From: Dichomitus squalens LYAD-421 SS1
Taxonomy: Eukaryota > Basidiomycota > Agaricomycetes > Polyporales > Polyporaceae
Direction: 5' to 3'
DNA length: 64,000 nucleotides
Assembly: GCF_000275845.1 (NCBI RefSeq)
Contig: NW_006766935.1
Coordinates: 21,287 to 85,286 of the forward strand
A model generated the notes under the pieces. It had not been told where the DNA came from. It did no database searches and was given only the letters and a program-made list of their open reading frames with translations. Position 1 is the first letter of the stretch, and each line of letters opens with the position of its first letter. Shown one piece after another: positions 37,804 to 49,769 of the stretch. The position numbers and the translations under genes are program-made.

Positions 37804-40069
37804 TCACACACTACGATCTGAGCTGTATATCGGCTGGTTGAGCATGGTCACGACGCTTGTCATCTCCATATCCTCTTCTTCTTCGACTATTTCTGCAAGA
37901 GAGAGACTCTTGCGCTGTTGCCGCTCCCTTTCCATCGCACCCGCTCCATTGCCGGCCAGAAAGGCCTTCGGTGCAGGTGTTCTTCCCGCAGAGCCTCGAG
38001 TCCTCTTTGCTGCCCGGCCAGGGTCACCGCCATCACGACGACGCTTTGGGGTCTGAGGAAGAGGCTCTTGTCGGCTCTGGATGTTAGATCCCTCGTGTAG
38101 TCGTGCGAAAGCGATGGCAGCGCGGGGAACGATGGTCTCGAGATCTTCGAGCGAGTCTTCAACTGAGACAACTGGAGCATACTTCTTCATAATAATCTCC
38201 GTCGGCTGAGCGTTGTAGGGCCTATTCCCCGAAATCCCCGTAAGCCTTACAGTGCTTGATGCTGGAGCATATAATAACTCACCGCGGATGCTTCCTCCTC
38301 CACTCAGCTTCTTCCTCGTCGTCCGTCTCGATCTCGATTATATTCCCATCCTTGTCGGCACGCACAGGACAGGCTTTGTCCCAGATCTCCTCCTCGACCC
38401 AGTCCGGTGATAGCCTGACGTTCAGATGTCCCAAGTACTCCCTCATTCTGTCGAACCTCGCCCGTTCCTGTCGCAGAATCGTCCGCAGGCGCAGAACGGA
38501 CTTCCCGGTGCGGTTGCACTCCAACATCATCGGTTCGATGTCATCCCAACGAGCTTTCATGTGCCTCGCCAACGTCGCCATCTTCGAGACCATACTGTGC
38601 AGTTCTTCATCAGTTGCCCAGTCGATTTCCTCCTCAGCCTGCGCTTCGCCTTGGTGGGACTCCACTGCTACCTGAGGTGGTTGAATGGTTGGCACGGGGA
38701 GAGGTTGGGCGGGAGGACGTGCTTGGGCGCGACTCTGGGGAGTGGAGGGAGGACGGAAGACAGGGCTGTCACGGGGAGGATATGCGGGGCGAGCCGGAGG
38801 CTCGAAGACAGCTTGAGTGAGGGGAAATGCAGGTGACTGCATGGGTCGCTCAGCAGCGGAGGGTCTAGGTTGGCGATCGCTGGGTCCCGCGGACATCTCG
38901 CAGGTATAAGGAGTCCACTCCTCCACATAATCGCTACCAGGCTCTGTGAATGCTGGTCCCCCTAGAAGACTGTCGTACTCCTCTGTAGGGGTTGGGTTGC
39001 GAGGTCTGTAGCTTGGCCCGATATCAGAACCACCAGCAATTGGTGCGGCACGTGTATTGGTGGATGCGGATGCTCCCGCATCCAACGGCGGAATGTATCG
39101 ATCTGCAGCCTGCTGCGAGCCGTGGTGCGAAGATGACAAGGAAAAACCGTAGACGTCGCTTGTGAAAGCAGTAGATGGATACGGTCCTGCGAGGCCCTGC
39201 CGTCGACATCAACTTCCAACAAGGATGAGTTGCGATCTCACCTTTGGGATATTCGGTCGAGTTCGGGAGGCTCGCTGGGTAAGCCTCTTGAGGGGAGTGG
39301 GAATCACTGGTTGGAGAGGGCTCGGGGGGCCTCGGGTTTGCATAAGGCCACAGAGCTCGACTGGCAGATGACCTAAAGACAACGGGCAATGAACAAGGGG
39401 TGGAGAGCTTGCTGCCTGATGAGACTCACACGTCGAAAACATTTAGAGTGTGTGCTTGCGGTATGTAGTGCGACGGTCCGTGCCCAGGTCCCGGAAGGGT
39501 AGAAACGAGGTGTTGGAACGATGGCAACGCGTATGAACCGGAGGGCGGTGGAACGTATAGCCGTCCATCTCGTGGCGGACGATCTCCTGTTGTTTCGGAT
39601 AGCACGGAAGGCTCATGCGACATTGAGGCTGGTGGACCCCTAGGATCTTTGATATGCATGAGGCCGTGATAGTCGTGACGCTCTGCGGAACACGTACCGA
39701 CACCAGGATCATTTAGAGGATCAGATAAACGAGCGGGATCCGGATTGCCATGTTGTGGTGGTTCCTCTGAAGACTGTCTCTGTCCCGCCTTGGAGGTGGC
39801 GGTCGCAATATGTTGCGGCGAATGCGCCCTAAATGCAATGTGAGGAAATCAGGCCTTACGAGACAACCTGTTTCGCTTACGACGGTTGTGCTTCCTGCTT
39901 CTTCAGCAGGAGTTCTATGATGTCCTCGGACTTGAGGTTCGCCTTGATGCCGTTAGTCTTGTGTGGCGAAACGTCGGTGGTTAGCTCCACATAAGAGACA
40001 GGCACGGCTCACCTTTGCGAGACGCTGTAGTGCCTTGCGAGGTAATTTTCTCAATGATACTGCGTCCAT
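37804..40069 (-). CDS. SAP-like-motif protein A (614 residues)
   Basis: Seven exons (40069-40013, 39957-39884, 39828-39694, 39639-39430, 39372-39242, 39102-38283, 38221-37804) total 1845 nt, all in frame. The first 45 residues read like a SAP motif: LRKLPRKALQRLAK, then TNGIKANLKSEDIIELLLKK, two short helices that in SAP proteins bind A/T-rich or structured DNA. The middle (about 50-350) is Pro/Ser-rich and disordered. An acidic helix (EEEIDWATDEELHSMVSKMA) and a predicted coiled coil (LRLRTILRQERARFDRMREY) follow, then a basic patch TPKRRRDGG, a likely nuclear localisation signal. I know no named orthologue. It shares exon layout with SAP-like protein B at 50378-51322. The intron at 39241-39103 is 139 nt; the others are 54-61. 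Confidence 0.7.
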
Positions 40070-41632
40070 GCGTGCAAGTGGCGGAGCGATCCTGGTGAGA
40101 TTTCGTTCGTGGAGTTATGATGGTTGGGGAAGACAAGGAGTGGACAAGAAGCTAGTGGAGGCGCGCAATGGTATCTAATCGTGGGAATACCTAGGCAACC
40201 TACCCTATCGCGGTGAACAATAGATCTAGACGAGACAAGGACAAAGCGTGACGCTCAGGTCGAGCTACATAGGGCAACGCGAGTGGCACAATAGTACAAG
40301 CGCCCATTTTTGAGTCTGCTGCGGCAGCACGGCTTAGTAGTTACGCGGCCAGAACGCCTGCAAAACGCTCCTGTACTAGTGCTGCCAATCAAGCAGCGTG
40401 AATGTTCATCGATCCATACGCGACACCATGCATATGCATATGCAAGGCAGTCAAGCCGGGGTTACTGAGACGATTCACTGCAGTGGTCCTAGTGTCTAAT
40501 ATCGTTGAAGACCGATATCTTCATAGATGCCCAGGCTTTGACTATTTGACGGGCAAGTCGAGAATATCCGGTCCCTCGCTACACTTACGCTTATCAGCGA
40601 CTTGAGTTTTCTCGTTCAACCCAAGTCCTGGGTTACTTGTCAGCAGGAAGCAAATTGCAATCTCCATAAGGCTGACCTATGCTGACCGTCTCATCTTGAT
40701 TCTTGGGAAACGATTGAATAGTCAGGGTCACAATGAGGCAGGCAAAGTGAGAAAACAAATCACTTGAAGTTAGTACCAGCAACTGCGCCAGCTGGGACCC
40801 CGTCGGTGAACCTGAGGTGATATTATTTGCCCCCGCCGAACATAATATAGTCGGAAGATGGCCGAGCGGTCGAAGACGTGTGACCCGAACGTAGCCTTCC
40901 CTGTGTCAGGAGATTTTTTCAGGCGTGGGATCGAATCCCATCCTAGTCACGATTTTACTCAACATGATTGACATGGCGAATCACAGACAGTCGACGATCT
41001 AGTGTGTTGTGGCACACGTGAAATATGTGAGTGTGTTCCGCCATAAGTTTTCCTCTTCTTTCAGGAACGAATGGCGAGATTCTCATGACATGTTTGCAGA
41101 GAGTATGAGTGGAAGGTAAACCGACGATCCCAAAGTGGCGGAACAATCCGGGCGAGGGACTCGGAGGTTGCGTCCAAGGATACAATGATGTTGGACTACT
41201 TGGTCACTACGGATGGTCCAAGCTCTGAGCCATATTAGTCAGCAATGAGTGGCGTAGCAAGCACAATACAGGTGGTTGTGGGATTGCTCCCGCTTTCATT
41301 CACCACGCCACTGGGGCTCTGACCACGACCATCGTAAAGTTTTTCACTAGAACTCGTATTCTTTCTCGTCAGTCCTCATTCGCATATTGACAACGGCGGC
41401 AAACCACTTGAAAAGCCGCGAAACTGAGAAGCAAGATGGTACGTGCCTAATGACTTCCATCAGGCGAGGTCGGTCGACTCATGATACGCCACTCCCGATT
41501 ATCAGTCGGACGACGTGCGAGGAGACACAGAGCGTATAGGTCCTGTTCAATCACCGCACAGACAACTGAAGCGTGCCCGAGCGTCAGCTATTCGTTTGAT
41601 CCCTGCGAACCAAGCTAACTGAGATCAGTGAA
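40070..41632. other. Intergenic with a tRNA-like remnant
   Basis: No protein gene supported. Holds the promoters of the two divergent genes on either side and the tRNA-like sequence described separately. An ATG followed directly by GTACGT near 41434 could be an alternative first exon for the coiled-coil gene, but I could not join it in frame. Confidence 0.35.
40850..40955 (+). ncRNA. tRNA-like sequence (Leu/Ser type), probably a pseudogene or SINE head
   Basis: An A-box-like TGGCCGAGCGGT (40859-40870), a B-box-like GGGATCGAATCCC (40927-40939) and a TTTT stop signal just after give a complete Pol III promoter layout. The long gap between the boxes would suit a class II tRNA (Leu/Ser). However, the 5' acceptor strand (GTCGGAAG) does not pair with the 3' strand (CCTAGTCA), and no clean anticodon stem can be drawn. 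A decayed tRNA or tRNA-derived SINE is more likely than a working tRNA. Confidence 0.35.
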
Positions 41633-42404
41633 ATGGCAGCGCCCCAAACGAAAGTCTCTACGAGTAACGCGGCGCCCGCGCCAAAGGGTACAGAAGGCAC
41701 AAGTCGCTCGGCGAAGATGGTGGGCTGGAGCGAACCTGTAGTGGTAGGCGAACGGCAAGGTGAGCTATGATGCAGTAATCTGACGATGAACGTTCTGAAA
41801 CGCGATTCCAGGTGAACCTGCTTACAAAAAGCCCAGAAGGTCAACACGGATACCCGAATCCCGAGGGCAACGAGACTCCCCGAGGCCAGGCGTTAGGTAC
41901 GACTCGCGAGGCAAACCGGTCGTGAGCCAAAGCCACGTCCAAGCTCAGCACGACCAACCAGGCGCTGCGCCAGAGGCCTTGGATCCATCAGTCGCGCAGC
42001 CAGAGGCAATCTATCGCCCTCCGATAGATCGGCTGCAGGGGTCGATTCTTGCCCTGGACGAGATATGCAGGCAAGACGCTCGGGTTCGCGCCAAGGTAGC
42101 GGACATCCAGCGCCTGCTCGACGTGATCCAGCAGAAGGAGTCAGACGTGTGCCGCAAGATAAAACACGTACAGAAGACGCGGCTTGCAGTGGAGGCGCTA
42201 TATGTCGCCAACGTGAAGGCACATCTGAGCTTGGTGGGGGAGGGCACTGATGAGCGAACTGGGACTCAAGGGGGCCCTAGGTATGCAGTGAATGACAGCA
42301 AACTCGCAGTACGCACTCACCTGCGGTCACTAGGGATCCAAACAACGGAACAAAACAAAGGGCGGACTCCAATGGTCCACCGCGGCACAGACCCAAGCGA
42401 CTGA
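41633..42404 (+). CDS. Small coiled-coil protein, unknown
   Basis: Exons 41633-41759 and 41812-42404 (52-nt intron) give 239 residues. The N-terminal 85 residues are disordered, rich in Ala/Pro/Arg/Ser, with a basic stretch KKPRRSTRIPESRG that could bind nucleic acid or act as a nuclear signal. Residues about 125-180 form a good coiled coil (VRAKVADIQRLLDVIQQK onward, with Leu/Ile/Val at heptad positions). The tail is polar. No family recognised. The start was chosen because the reading frame runs unbroken from this ATG through the splice; an upstream ATG-only exon is possible. Confidence 0.55.
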
Positions 42405-43010
42405 GTCGACAGGTACAGCAACAAGGCTAGTGCCGTGAAGGCACACCAAGTTATGTGTGTTACGTGTCTTGTGTGCTGTTACACTGTGGATCTTGTACAT
42501 TATCTTGTTCCATATACGCTCGTATTTCACTCACCAACTCACTTATGGTGCTGGCTACTAGCATTGCCGATGAGTGACGGGCTTCAGGAACTCTTCAGTT
42601 ACCCAACGGGGAGCATCCCTGCCAAATCGTAGAGTCGCTCGTCTTGCGAGAGTTCCTATGGTAGTAGCAGTGGCGTGGGAGAGTTAGACCAAGGCGGCGC
42701 CAGTCGTCCGGTTTCCACGTCCAACGAGCAGAAATTGACCCTGTCGTACAACGCATCCCTCTTGCTTGATCTCAATATCGGCTTAGCTGAAAAACTACAG
42801 GGAGTTAAAAAAAATTGCTCAGGAACGGCAGGCGGTTGACTTGAAGCTCGACTTACGCACGAATCTATCGCGCCTCCACGCAAGGCGGGGCAACATCGCC
42901 CTTAGAATGTCGTCCATTCCGGAACTTCCTCGTGCGCGAGGTGTCGTCGGCTGGAGACTGGGGTGCTGCCAAGAGCAGGGCACCCATATTGTTAGGTATG
43001 GGAGCCTTTA

Positions 43011-43267
43011 CAGCGGTTTGCATATCGAGAGGCCACTTGGAAAAAACATGCTCCAGGTCGGTTGGGAGCCGAATCATATCCGAGCCCAATCAGGTAGTCA
43101 GACGCTCCGAGACCCCACCGAGCGCGCTGCCCAGCAGGGCCAGTTCAACGCGTCTCGGTGGTGCCTTCCAGCGTCTTGAGTGGCGAATCGGACTCGCATC
43201 TTGGTCGGCTCGTCAACCGACCTGAGCGTGTTTTCTTCGAAAGGGCCTATCGATATGCAAACCGCTG
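43011..43267. mobile_element. 257-bp MITE-like element with ~38-bp terminal inverted repeats
   Basis: The left end 43011-43048 (starting CAGCGGTTTGCATATCG) is repeated inverted at 43229-43267 (ending CGATATGCAAACCGCTG). The outer 17 bp are identical and the rest differ at a few positions. Both ends are flanked directly by TA (43009-43010 and 43268-43269), the target-site duplication typical of Tc1/mariner-type elements. There is no coding capacity. This fits a Stowaway-like MITE. Confidence 0.65.
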
Positions 43268-43337
43268 TAGTCGTACCATTTTCTACGCGAATGCAATGTC
43301 GGTGAATGCAATGTCGGTTGTTGCTTCATCCTATGTA

Positions 43338-43570
43338 CAGGGATACGCCTTTTCGCAGAAACCATGCTCAGTTCGGCTAGGAGCCGAACCATATGCGGGC
43401 ACAATCGTCACCCAATGTTCTGCGGCCCCACCGATTCCGTCGCCCCGCAGGGCCGAGCAGGGGAGTTCCAGGAAGCTCCAAGGCCGTTGGAAGTGCCCTT
43501 CAGTGCGTTGAGTGACGGATCAGAGTCGCATTTTTGGGCGGCTCTCTACTCGATCTGAGCGTTTTATTAT
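43338..43570. repeat. Diverged second copy of the MITE-like element
   Basis: The body 43361-43562 aligns with 43044-43229 in the same orientation (shared ACATGCTC / CCATGCTC, GGAGCCGAA.CATAT, GCAGGGCC and CTGAGCGT blocks). I estimate identity at 65-75% by eye. The right terminal repeat is not recognisable. It lies about 70 nt downstream of the first copy, so this is a tandem pair of related elements or an old local duplication. Confidence 0.5.
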
Positions 43571-44869
43571 GGGAGGGTGCATTATTGCCATTCAATGAGT
43601 TCGGATACTGCTTTCCTTCTCGCACCCACATGTGACCTGAGAGACAGCTTCAATGGAAGCATACTTTCGCAGAGGCTCGCGATCGCTGACGAACACCGGA
43701 TATCGCATTCCTCTCAGCTAGACCCTTCCTTCAAGAGTCCACCCGCTCAGAGATAATGTGGGAGGCAAGCAACTCGATTGCCGCAATATCATCTCAACAG
43801 ACATCGGTGACTGGATCGATGAGCCTACTACTCGGATTCGGATCATGTACATCAATGCATCCTTCCTGTCTAGATACGTTCAACTTCCTGCGACGGGCAC
43901 CTTGGCGAACTGGTCTTCACAGCGCGACGGCGGAGTTAATTGTTGGTGAGTATATATCGCCAATTCATCAGCTTCCCCACTGACCGCGCCGATCCTCCTG
44001 TACTACTGCTAAACCCTGCGACGTATCATGAACGTGCTACTTCCCCCTCTTACCATAGCGCTCTGCGTATGAATTGTCGTAAACTCGCGCAAAATAGACC
44101 GAGTATTGGTCATCGACTGCTGTTGGGCCCAACGGAGCTTCCACTTCTTGACAATGTGCTGCAGCTACCCGCAACAGACTAGGAAAATCATGTGGTGAGC
44201 GGCCGCTAGGCATTGTATATGTTCTGTAAGAGTGCTTATCGAGACACCGCTAGGTCCTATTTACTCCTGCCGTGTCTTCCAAACCTCGCTCATCGTCATC
44301 AACTCAGCGGAGGTGGCTCTGGAGGTCTAATCAGCCGAGCTGTGCGTATGACGTCGTCCCGTCTCCTATCGGGCGACTAGTATCTTTCGCCGTCACCTGC
44401 TTCGATGGCGGTCTTGATCATATTGGTAGGTATTGCGACTGATCGTTATCTGTCTCCGTGGTGACGAAGCCTTGGTGAGTGGTTTGTGTGTCTCCAAGCA
44501 TTGGTTCCGTATTTTACTTTCCCTGATTACTAGTAACTGATAATGCCTACGTAGTCAACGGGGGTCCAAGGCAATCTGGCCCTACCGCTTGAGTGCGCGC
44601 ATAGCCCTTTCGCAACCGGAGTTGCCGACTGGCCGCTGTTGCTGAATAGGCTTGCCGCTCTCCCACATGCGTGCTTTCATTGACCTCTGTGAGGGCGGGC
44701 ATTGTTGTTCTAAGTTTGTCCGATTATTATGTTGTCTATTGTAGAGTGGCTCTTAGACGCCCTTTGGGCTACGTGATCCTAACCATCATCGCTTCTTCGC
44801 TACTCACTCCTTCCTTCGCTCGAAAAACGTCTACGTCTCTTCAAGAGCAAAACCACCGCATACCTTCTC

Positions 44870-46902
44870 ATGGATGTCAGAATAAACGTCCTCAGCCCCG
44901 ACATATTCATCCAGGCCAGTCTACGAGTGGCTCCGGGAACCGTTGGTGAACCACCCCACCTACGGCTACAATCTGGGGCCAGGTCTCTCGAACCCAAGTC
45001 AATTGTGAGTTCATATGTCTCTCCCCAAGTCTTATACTGACATCTTGCATTCATATTCGTCAAGCTCGACGCGCTCAACGCCGCAGGAGCCTGTCTAGGG
45101 CACGAGTTATTGTGGTCGGAAGATATCTTCTCTCCCCAAATTGGCTGCAAGTTTGGCCTCTACCCTCTCGCGCGCGACTCATTCTTTGGACTCAACTATC
45201 CTGAATTGCGTGCAGTAGACGTGTCCTTCGCGTGGTTCTCAAAGGAAAGCGACCCGTTCGATGTAGCAGAGGAAACTTCCCCGACTTGGGACGCCAAGAC
45301 GCCACACCCCGTCCTCGATGAAATACTAGCCCACGCAGCGAGAGTAGCGCGTCTCCAGCAACGTCTGTGGTATTTTTTCGTGCTCTTCTTCGGCGACAAG
45401 GCTCGCTTGATTCGCGTGGACCACGTTGGGATCGTAACCACCACCGCCTTCCCTTACGCAACGAGCCAAGGACCTCTAACGACCTTCCTCTGGCACTTCG
45501 CGCACGCTTCCCCGGTACACCGAGGACACGACCCTTCTGTACAGCGCGTCATACCAACGTCTGAGGCCGGCCAGAAGATGCTCAGCCGTGCTGCCCTGGA
45601 ATCTGCACGGAACCCCGGCAATCACGTCTCCCAAGCCTTCATCGAATCGCTCGATGACGCCTGTCCATGGTGGCGAATCGAGGTGCATGATGCGCGGGCA
45701 GGGCGTGTATACCCTTTCGTTGTCGGGAAGCCGGTATACGATGAGTCTGGTATGGTCGGCAGTGGCAAGCACGGGTACATTGCACTCGACCTTGCGAACC
45801 TCGACGGACCCTTCGTCTATCTGGAAGACACCTGGCGCATGGCCGGCATTGGCGATGAACAGGAGGGAAACGTGCTGAGGGTGCTCAATGCCAACAGCAT
45901 TCCGTTCGTACGGACCGTGCTCTGTCATGGCGACCTCCCGGGCCAGGTCACAATGGCCCCCAACCTCGTACCAAGGTACGGTGGTCAACATCCTATGCCT
46001 CCGATTTTCAGACGCCACTACCGCGTGGTCGTCGGAGAGGTATGCAAGCCCGTCGAGGAATTCAGCAATGGCAAGGAACTCATCAAGGGTGTGTGGTGCT
46101 GCCTCAAAGGTACTTATTCTGTCCTCATGTGTGATATCCATCGGGGGACTCACGAGTTTTATCTGCAGCGCACGAGGGTGCGTGGCTCGCAGGCATTGTC
46201 CACCCCAACGTTCATCCGGCCAACATATCCCTGTACGAGTCCCCTGGCGGAGAATGGGTCGGTATGCTCGGCGGATGGACGTCCGCTGGTGACGAGTATA
46301 GAACTCCAGAGCACAAGGTCTGCTAGAGTTTGGGCAACCTCTTGCTTTTGCAGTACGCTAACATCGGTACCTAGGAGACTTGGATGTTCGCCTCAAAGCG
46401 CCTCCTTGACAATCCGACAAGGACCACTGCCATCTCTGACGCTCTCGAGTCCTTTTTCAACGTCCTATTGCACGTCGCCATCCGCTTTCTACCAAACAAC
46501 ATTGCCTGCGTCAGCTCCTTCATTCATGCATACTTCGAAGCCTACTCCCGTAACGCCCAGGACCTCCCTCGCGCAGGGCTCCTCAAGTCTCAAGCGATGA
46601 CACGGGGAATTCTGAATCTCGCGTCCCCAGACAGCATGGAACGTAATACTCTTCACTTTGTTACATCCTCTCAAGACAGACACCCGATCAACGACGTCTT
46701 CGACGAGCTCCTGTCCTGGATCCGCACCTCTTATACCCCCGGATATTTGCTTGATTCTCGAGATGCCCTTCGGAAGTTCCACAATTTGGAAAGCCACACT
46801 GCGATGGGAAATCTCCTGTTGACTCATATAGGTCGCCAGGACTGGCCTTCCCAGGACAGGTGCTTGGGGAACCCGGAGAGGGCCGTCGTTTCGCATGCAT
46901 GA
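44870..46902 (+). CDS. FunK1-type protein kinase 2, predicted pseudokinase
   Basis: Exons 44870-45004, 45065-46109, 46169-46317 and 46375-46902 give 618 residues, in frame throughout. It is clearly a FunK1 relative: ARLQQRLWYFFVLFFGDKAR, ARLIRVDHVGIV, CPWWRIEV, YEDTWRM-type blocks (VYLEDTWRMAG), VLCHGDLPGQ and RHYRVVVGEV all align with kinases 1 and 3. The catalytic loop is altered: the position of HRDIS.GN reads HPNVHPAN (residues 405-412), replacing the catalytic Asp by Asn 407. The metal-binding NDW reads GGW (Asp replaced by Gly 429). It should therefore bind partners or nucleotide without normal phosphotransfer. The C-terminus is shorter, lacking the basic tail of kinase 1. The frame is intact, which argues against simple decay. 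Start at 44870 inferred from splice phase. Confidence 0.85.
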
Positions 46903-48504
46903 GTCAACCCGATATAGTGATCATGGATATTGTTTTTGTCGAGCTTGTTAGGACAACTACACTTTGCGCATCTCAGATATGTATTATCTAGTAGAGCCTC
47001 CGGTATTTGATGCGCACAAGTTCTACGAGACTAACCGTTAGTATGCGATGATGGACAAATTGCTTCCAGAGCTGAGAGCCTAGAGCTTCTTTAGTGAGTC
47101 GGCAGCATCCTGCTCATAGCCAAATCTTTGGATTCAAGCGTTCGAAAATATCTAAGCCTTTGCGCTGACAACTAGAGTCATGAGCGACCATATATGAAGT
47201 AGCCGTAGCGCTATGTGAACGACCACTGCTAACAGAGGCCGTTACGAGCAAAGGCAGGTTCCCAAGAGGTGGGTGAATGAGGAGACGAGTCAACATATAA
47301 AGCCGAAGGCTGTCTGCAATGCAGCACTCCGCGATAATGTCTTTCAGCTCCCGCAACCGCATGTCCTCAGAGTCATAGATAACCAAATTTTTGTCAATGA
47401 ACCGGTGCACGGGAAGTCAGCGCCCATGCTCACCTCGTCCAATTTCTCGTCGATATGGCAAAGGTGACAGTCTAGCTTGGCTAGAGGGGGATGGAAGAGG
47501 GTGGGAGGCGGACCATAGTTGCATGCCGGCCGCCCACCATGGTCGAAAATTAACGTCGTCGTTGCCGCGAAGAACTCGCCGAGGCCCTGAAATATCCTTG
47601 ATGGCCTCCGAAGACGACGAACCTCACATTATGTTGGACGAGACACTAATAGAGAAGCGCGGACCAAAACATGTTGTACGCGGGACAGGGGAGGCAACGC
47701 ACCAATTTGGACACAGATCGATGCGGAACGCAGTGGGCCAAGAGTATCGAAATCTGCAAGAACCAGTGGCCACGTCAGTACTAAACGTTGAACCTTGATT
47801 TACGGGGTGCACAGGCAAATTACGCACCTTTAGGGTTGCAATGAGTATATCAATATGCCCACCCGAATGGCCATCCTGGAATTCCTTGCCAATGGGCAAT
47901 TGAGCTGTTGATCTTCATCGTCCACGGCGGCATAGTCGTCATTGGACCACTGCCGGGCACGCTCGCATTGATTGACTTGGGCTTGTGAGAGAGGCTGTAC
48001 GGCTGGTTTACGGATGTAAGAGGAGTGTCAGTTACAAATGTCGTGCACTTAAGAACATAGAAGGGCTTGGAGGGGCTGCTGTGAATATTGAGATCGGCAT
48101 ACCTGATCAACTATTGAATGCGGGTAGTGTAGCGTGAAAGTGCTCGGCATGGTGATGGCGGCGGCGGGGAGGAACCCTATTCGATCGAACGCTGCGTTAC
48201 CCGACAGGTAGAAACAAGCGCAGTTACCTCACCGGGGACCAAGAGTCCATCGCAAAACATCGGGCGCATGAGCTGTGACTCGAGCTGGAGAGCGGGATTG
48301 ACAGCCGTTCAGGGAAGGATGTCCGTGTGGTGAGGGACTGAAATCCATCCGCACACGAGTGATGTGGAATCCAGCGGCATACGCGCGGCTGAATGCCATC
48401 AGACTCGGGCGAGCCTACCCAGCACAAGAGGGCGTGTTGGCGTGCAAGCGCCGACAAAGTCTCGAGAGCGCTGAGGGTTGTGCCTGCGCGCACATGGCGA
48501 GCTT
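46903..48504. other. Intergenic, no gene seen
   Basis: No supported gene. Short frames on both strands show no motif or splice chain. Confidence 0.4.
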
Positions 48505-48509
48505 ACTAG

Positions 48510-49764
48510 CATGACCCCAGAAGCTACGACCCATAACGTATTTCATGGATATCTCCCTCCCTTCCTCTCCAATACATTTCAGACTTCGCACACTTCACTT
48601 GCATCCTGGACAGTACATATGGGTGAAATATGAAGAAAATCGGTGGAGGTTTGCATTGAGCATCGCGGAATTACACGTCTGACCCCAGAAGCTACGGAAA
48701 AGCGCCCATAGATTGTCATGGATGGTCACAATGCCGAAGACTGCCGATTCAAACACCGCTGTTATCAGTCGTTTGATAGCGAAGTTGGCCGGGGCAACAT
48801 TGTCGAAGCGCTCAGATTGAAAGTCAGCTTTATCTCGGTCAGTGGCTGAATGTCACGCTCGAGAGACCTCTTCCTATCTTTCGAATACTGCAACCCGGAA
48901 CCCTTCGGAGACTGAACAAGAAAGTTTATTGAGAATGTTCAGAACACTTTGCGAAGTTACAGAAAGATCGGCGCTGCAGATNNNNNNNNNNNNNNNNNNN
49001 NNNNNNNNNNNNNNNNNNNNNNNNNNNNNNNNNNNNNNNNNNNNNNNNNNNNNNNNNNNNNNNNNNNNNNNNNNNNNNNNNNNNNNNNNNNNNNNNNNNN
49101 NNNNNNNNNNNNNNNNNNNNNNNNNNNNNNNNNNNNNNNNNNNNNNNNNNNNNNNNNNNNNNNNNNNNNNNNNNNNNNNNNNNNNNNNNNNNNNNNNNNN
49201 NNNNNNNNNNNNNNNNNNNNNNNNNNNNNNNNNNNNNNNNNNNNNNNNNNNNNGCGACCCATAGATTGTCATGGATGGTCACAATGCCGAAGACTGCCGA
49301 TTCAAACACCGCTGTTATCAGTCGTTTGATAGCGAAGTTGGCCGGGGCAACATTGTCGAAGCGCTCAGATTGAAAGTCAGCTTTATCTCGGTCAGTGGCT
49401 GAATGTCACGCTCGAGAGACCTCTTCCTATCTTTCGAATACTGCAACCCGGAACCCTTCGGAGACTGAACAAGAAAGTTTATTGAGAATGTTCAGAACAC
49501 TTTGCGAAGTTACAGAAAGATCGGCGCTGCAGATCTTTTTGTGGCAGCTCACCAAGGTCAGTAAACCCTTGAAACCCTACTGAGATTGACTTGTATCGGG
49601 AGCAAATCCCTTCCGATTTCCTTCTTTGTTTTTTACAATGATATTTTTGAAGTACGTCTTCTCGCGTGTAACCCGTGCACACTTTTTGACAGGGAAATGC
49701 GAGAACTGGAGGCGTGTCAGTAGCTTCTGGGGTCAGGCGCTTAATCCGTAGCTTCTGGGGTCAC
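48510..49764. mobile_element. Inverted-repeat element containing an assembly gap
   Basis: TGACCCCAGAAGCTACG occurs twice at the left (48512-48528 and 48680-48696). Inverted, it occurs twice at the right (49720-49735 for 16 bp, and 49747-49763). The outermost copies lie next to ACTAG on both sides (48505-48509 and 49765-49769), a possible 5-bp target-site duplication. The interior holds a duplicated 280-nt block on either side of 272 unknown bases. No transposase is readable, so it looks like a non-autonomous DNA transposon, perhaps a nested pair. Confidence 0.5.
48703..49534. repeat. Near-identical 280-nt direct repeats flanking an N gap
   Basis: The sequence from about 48706 to 48981 recurs essentially unchanged at 49258-49534, separated by the run of N at 48982-49253. 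It begins CCCATAGATTGTCATGG and ends GGCGCTGCAGAT in both. Identity with no visible difference means either a very recent tandem duplication or two overlapping contig ends that the assembler failed to merge. Confidence 0.9.
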
Positions 49765-49769
49765 ACTAG

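Larger units (their letters stand above)
42405..44869. other. Intergenic with MITE-like copies
   Basis: No protein gene supported. Contains the inverted-repeat element at 43011-43267 and a diverged sister sequence at 43338-43570. The last few hundred bases should hold the promoter of FunK1 kinase 2. Confidence 0.4.

Noticed and set aside
42905..43225. Coding-like frames over the MITE region
   Set aside because: Similar peptides appear on both strands only because the terminal repeats are inverted copies; no gene is implied.
46489..46896. Minus-strand frame of 135 codons
   Set aside because: Antisense shadow of the last exon of FunK1 kinase 2.
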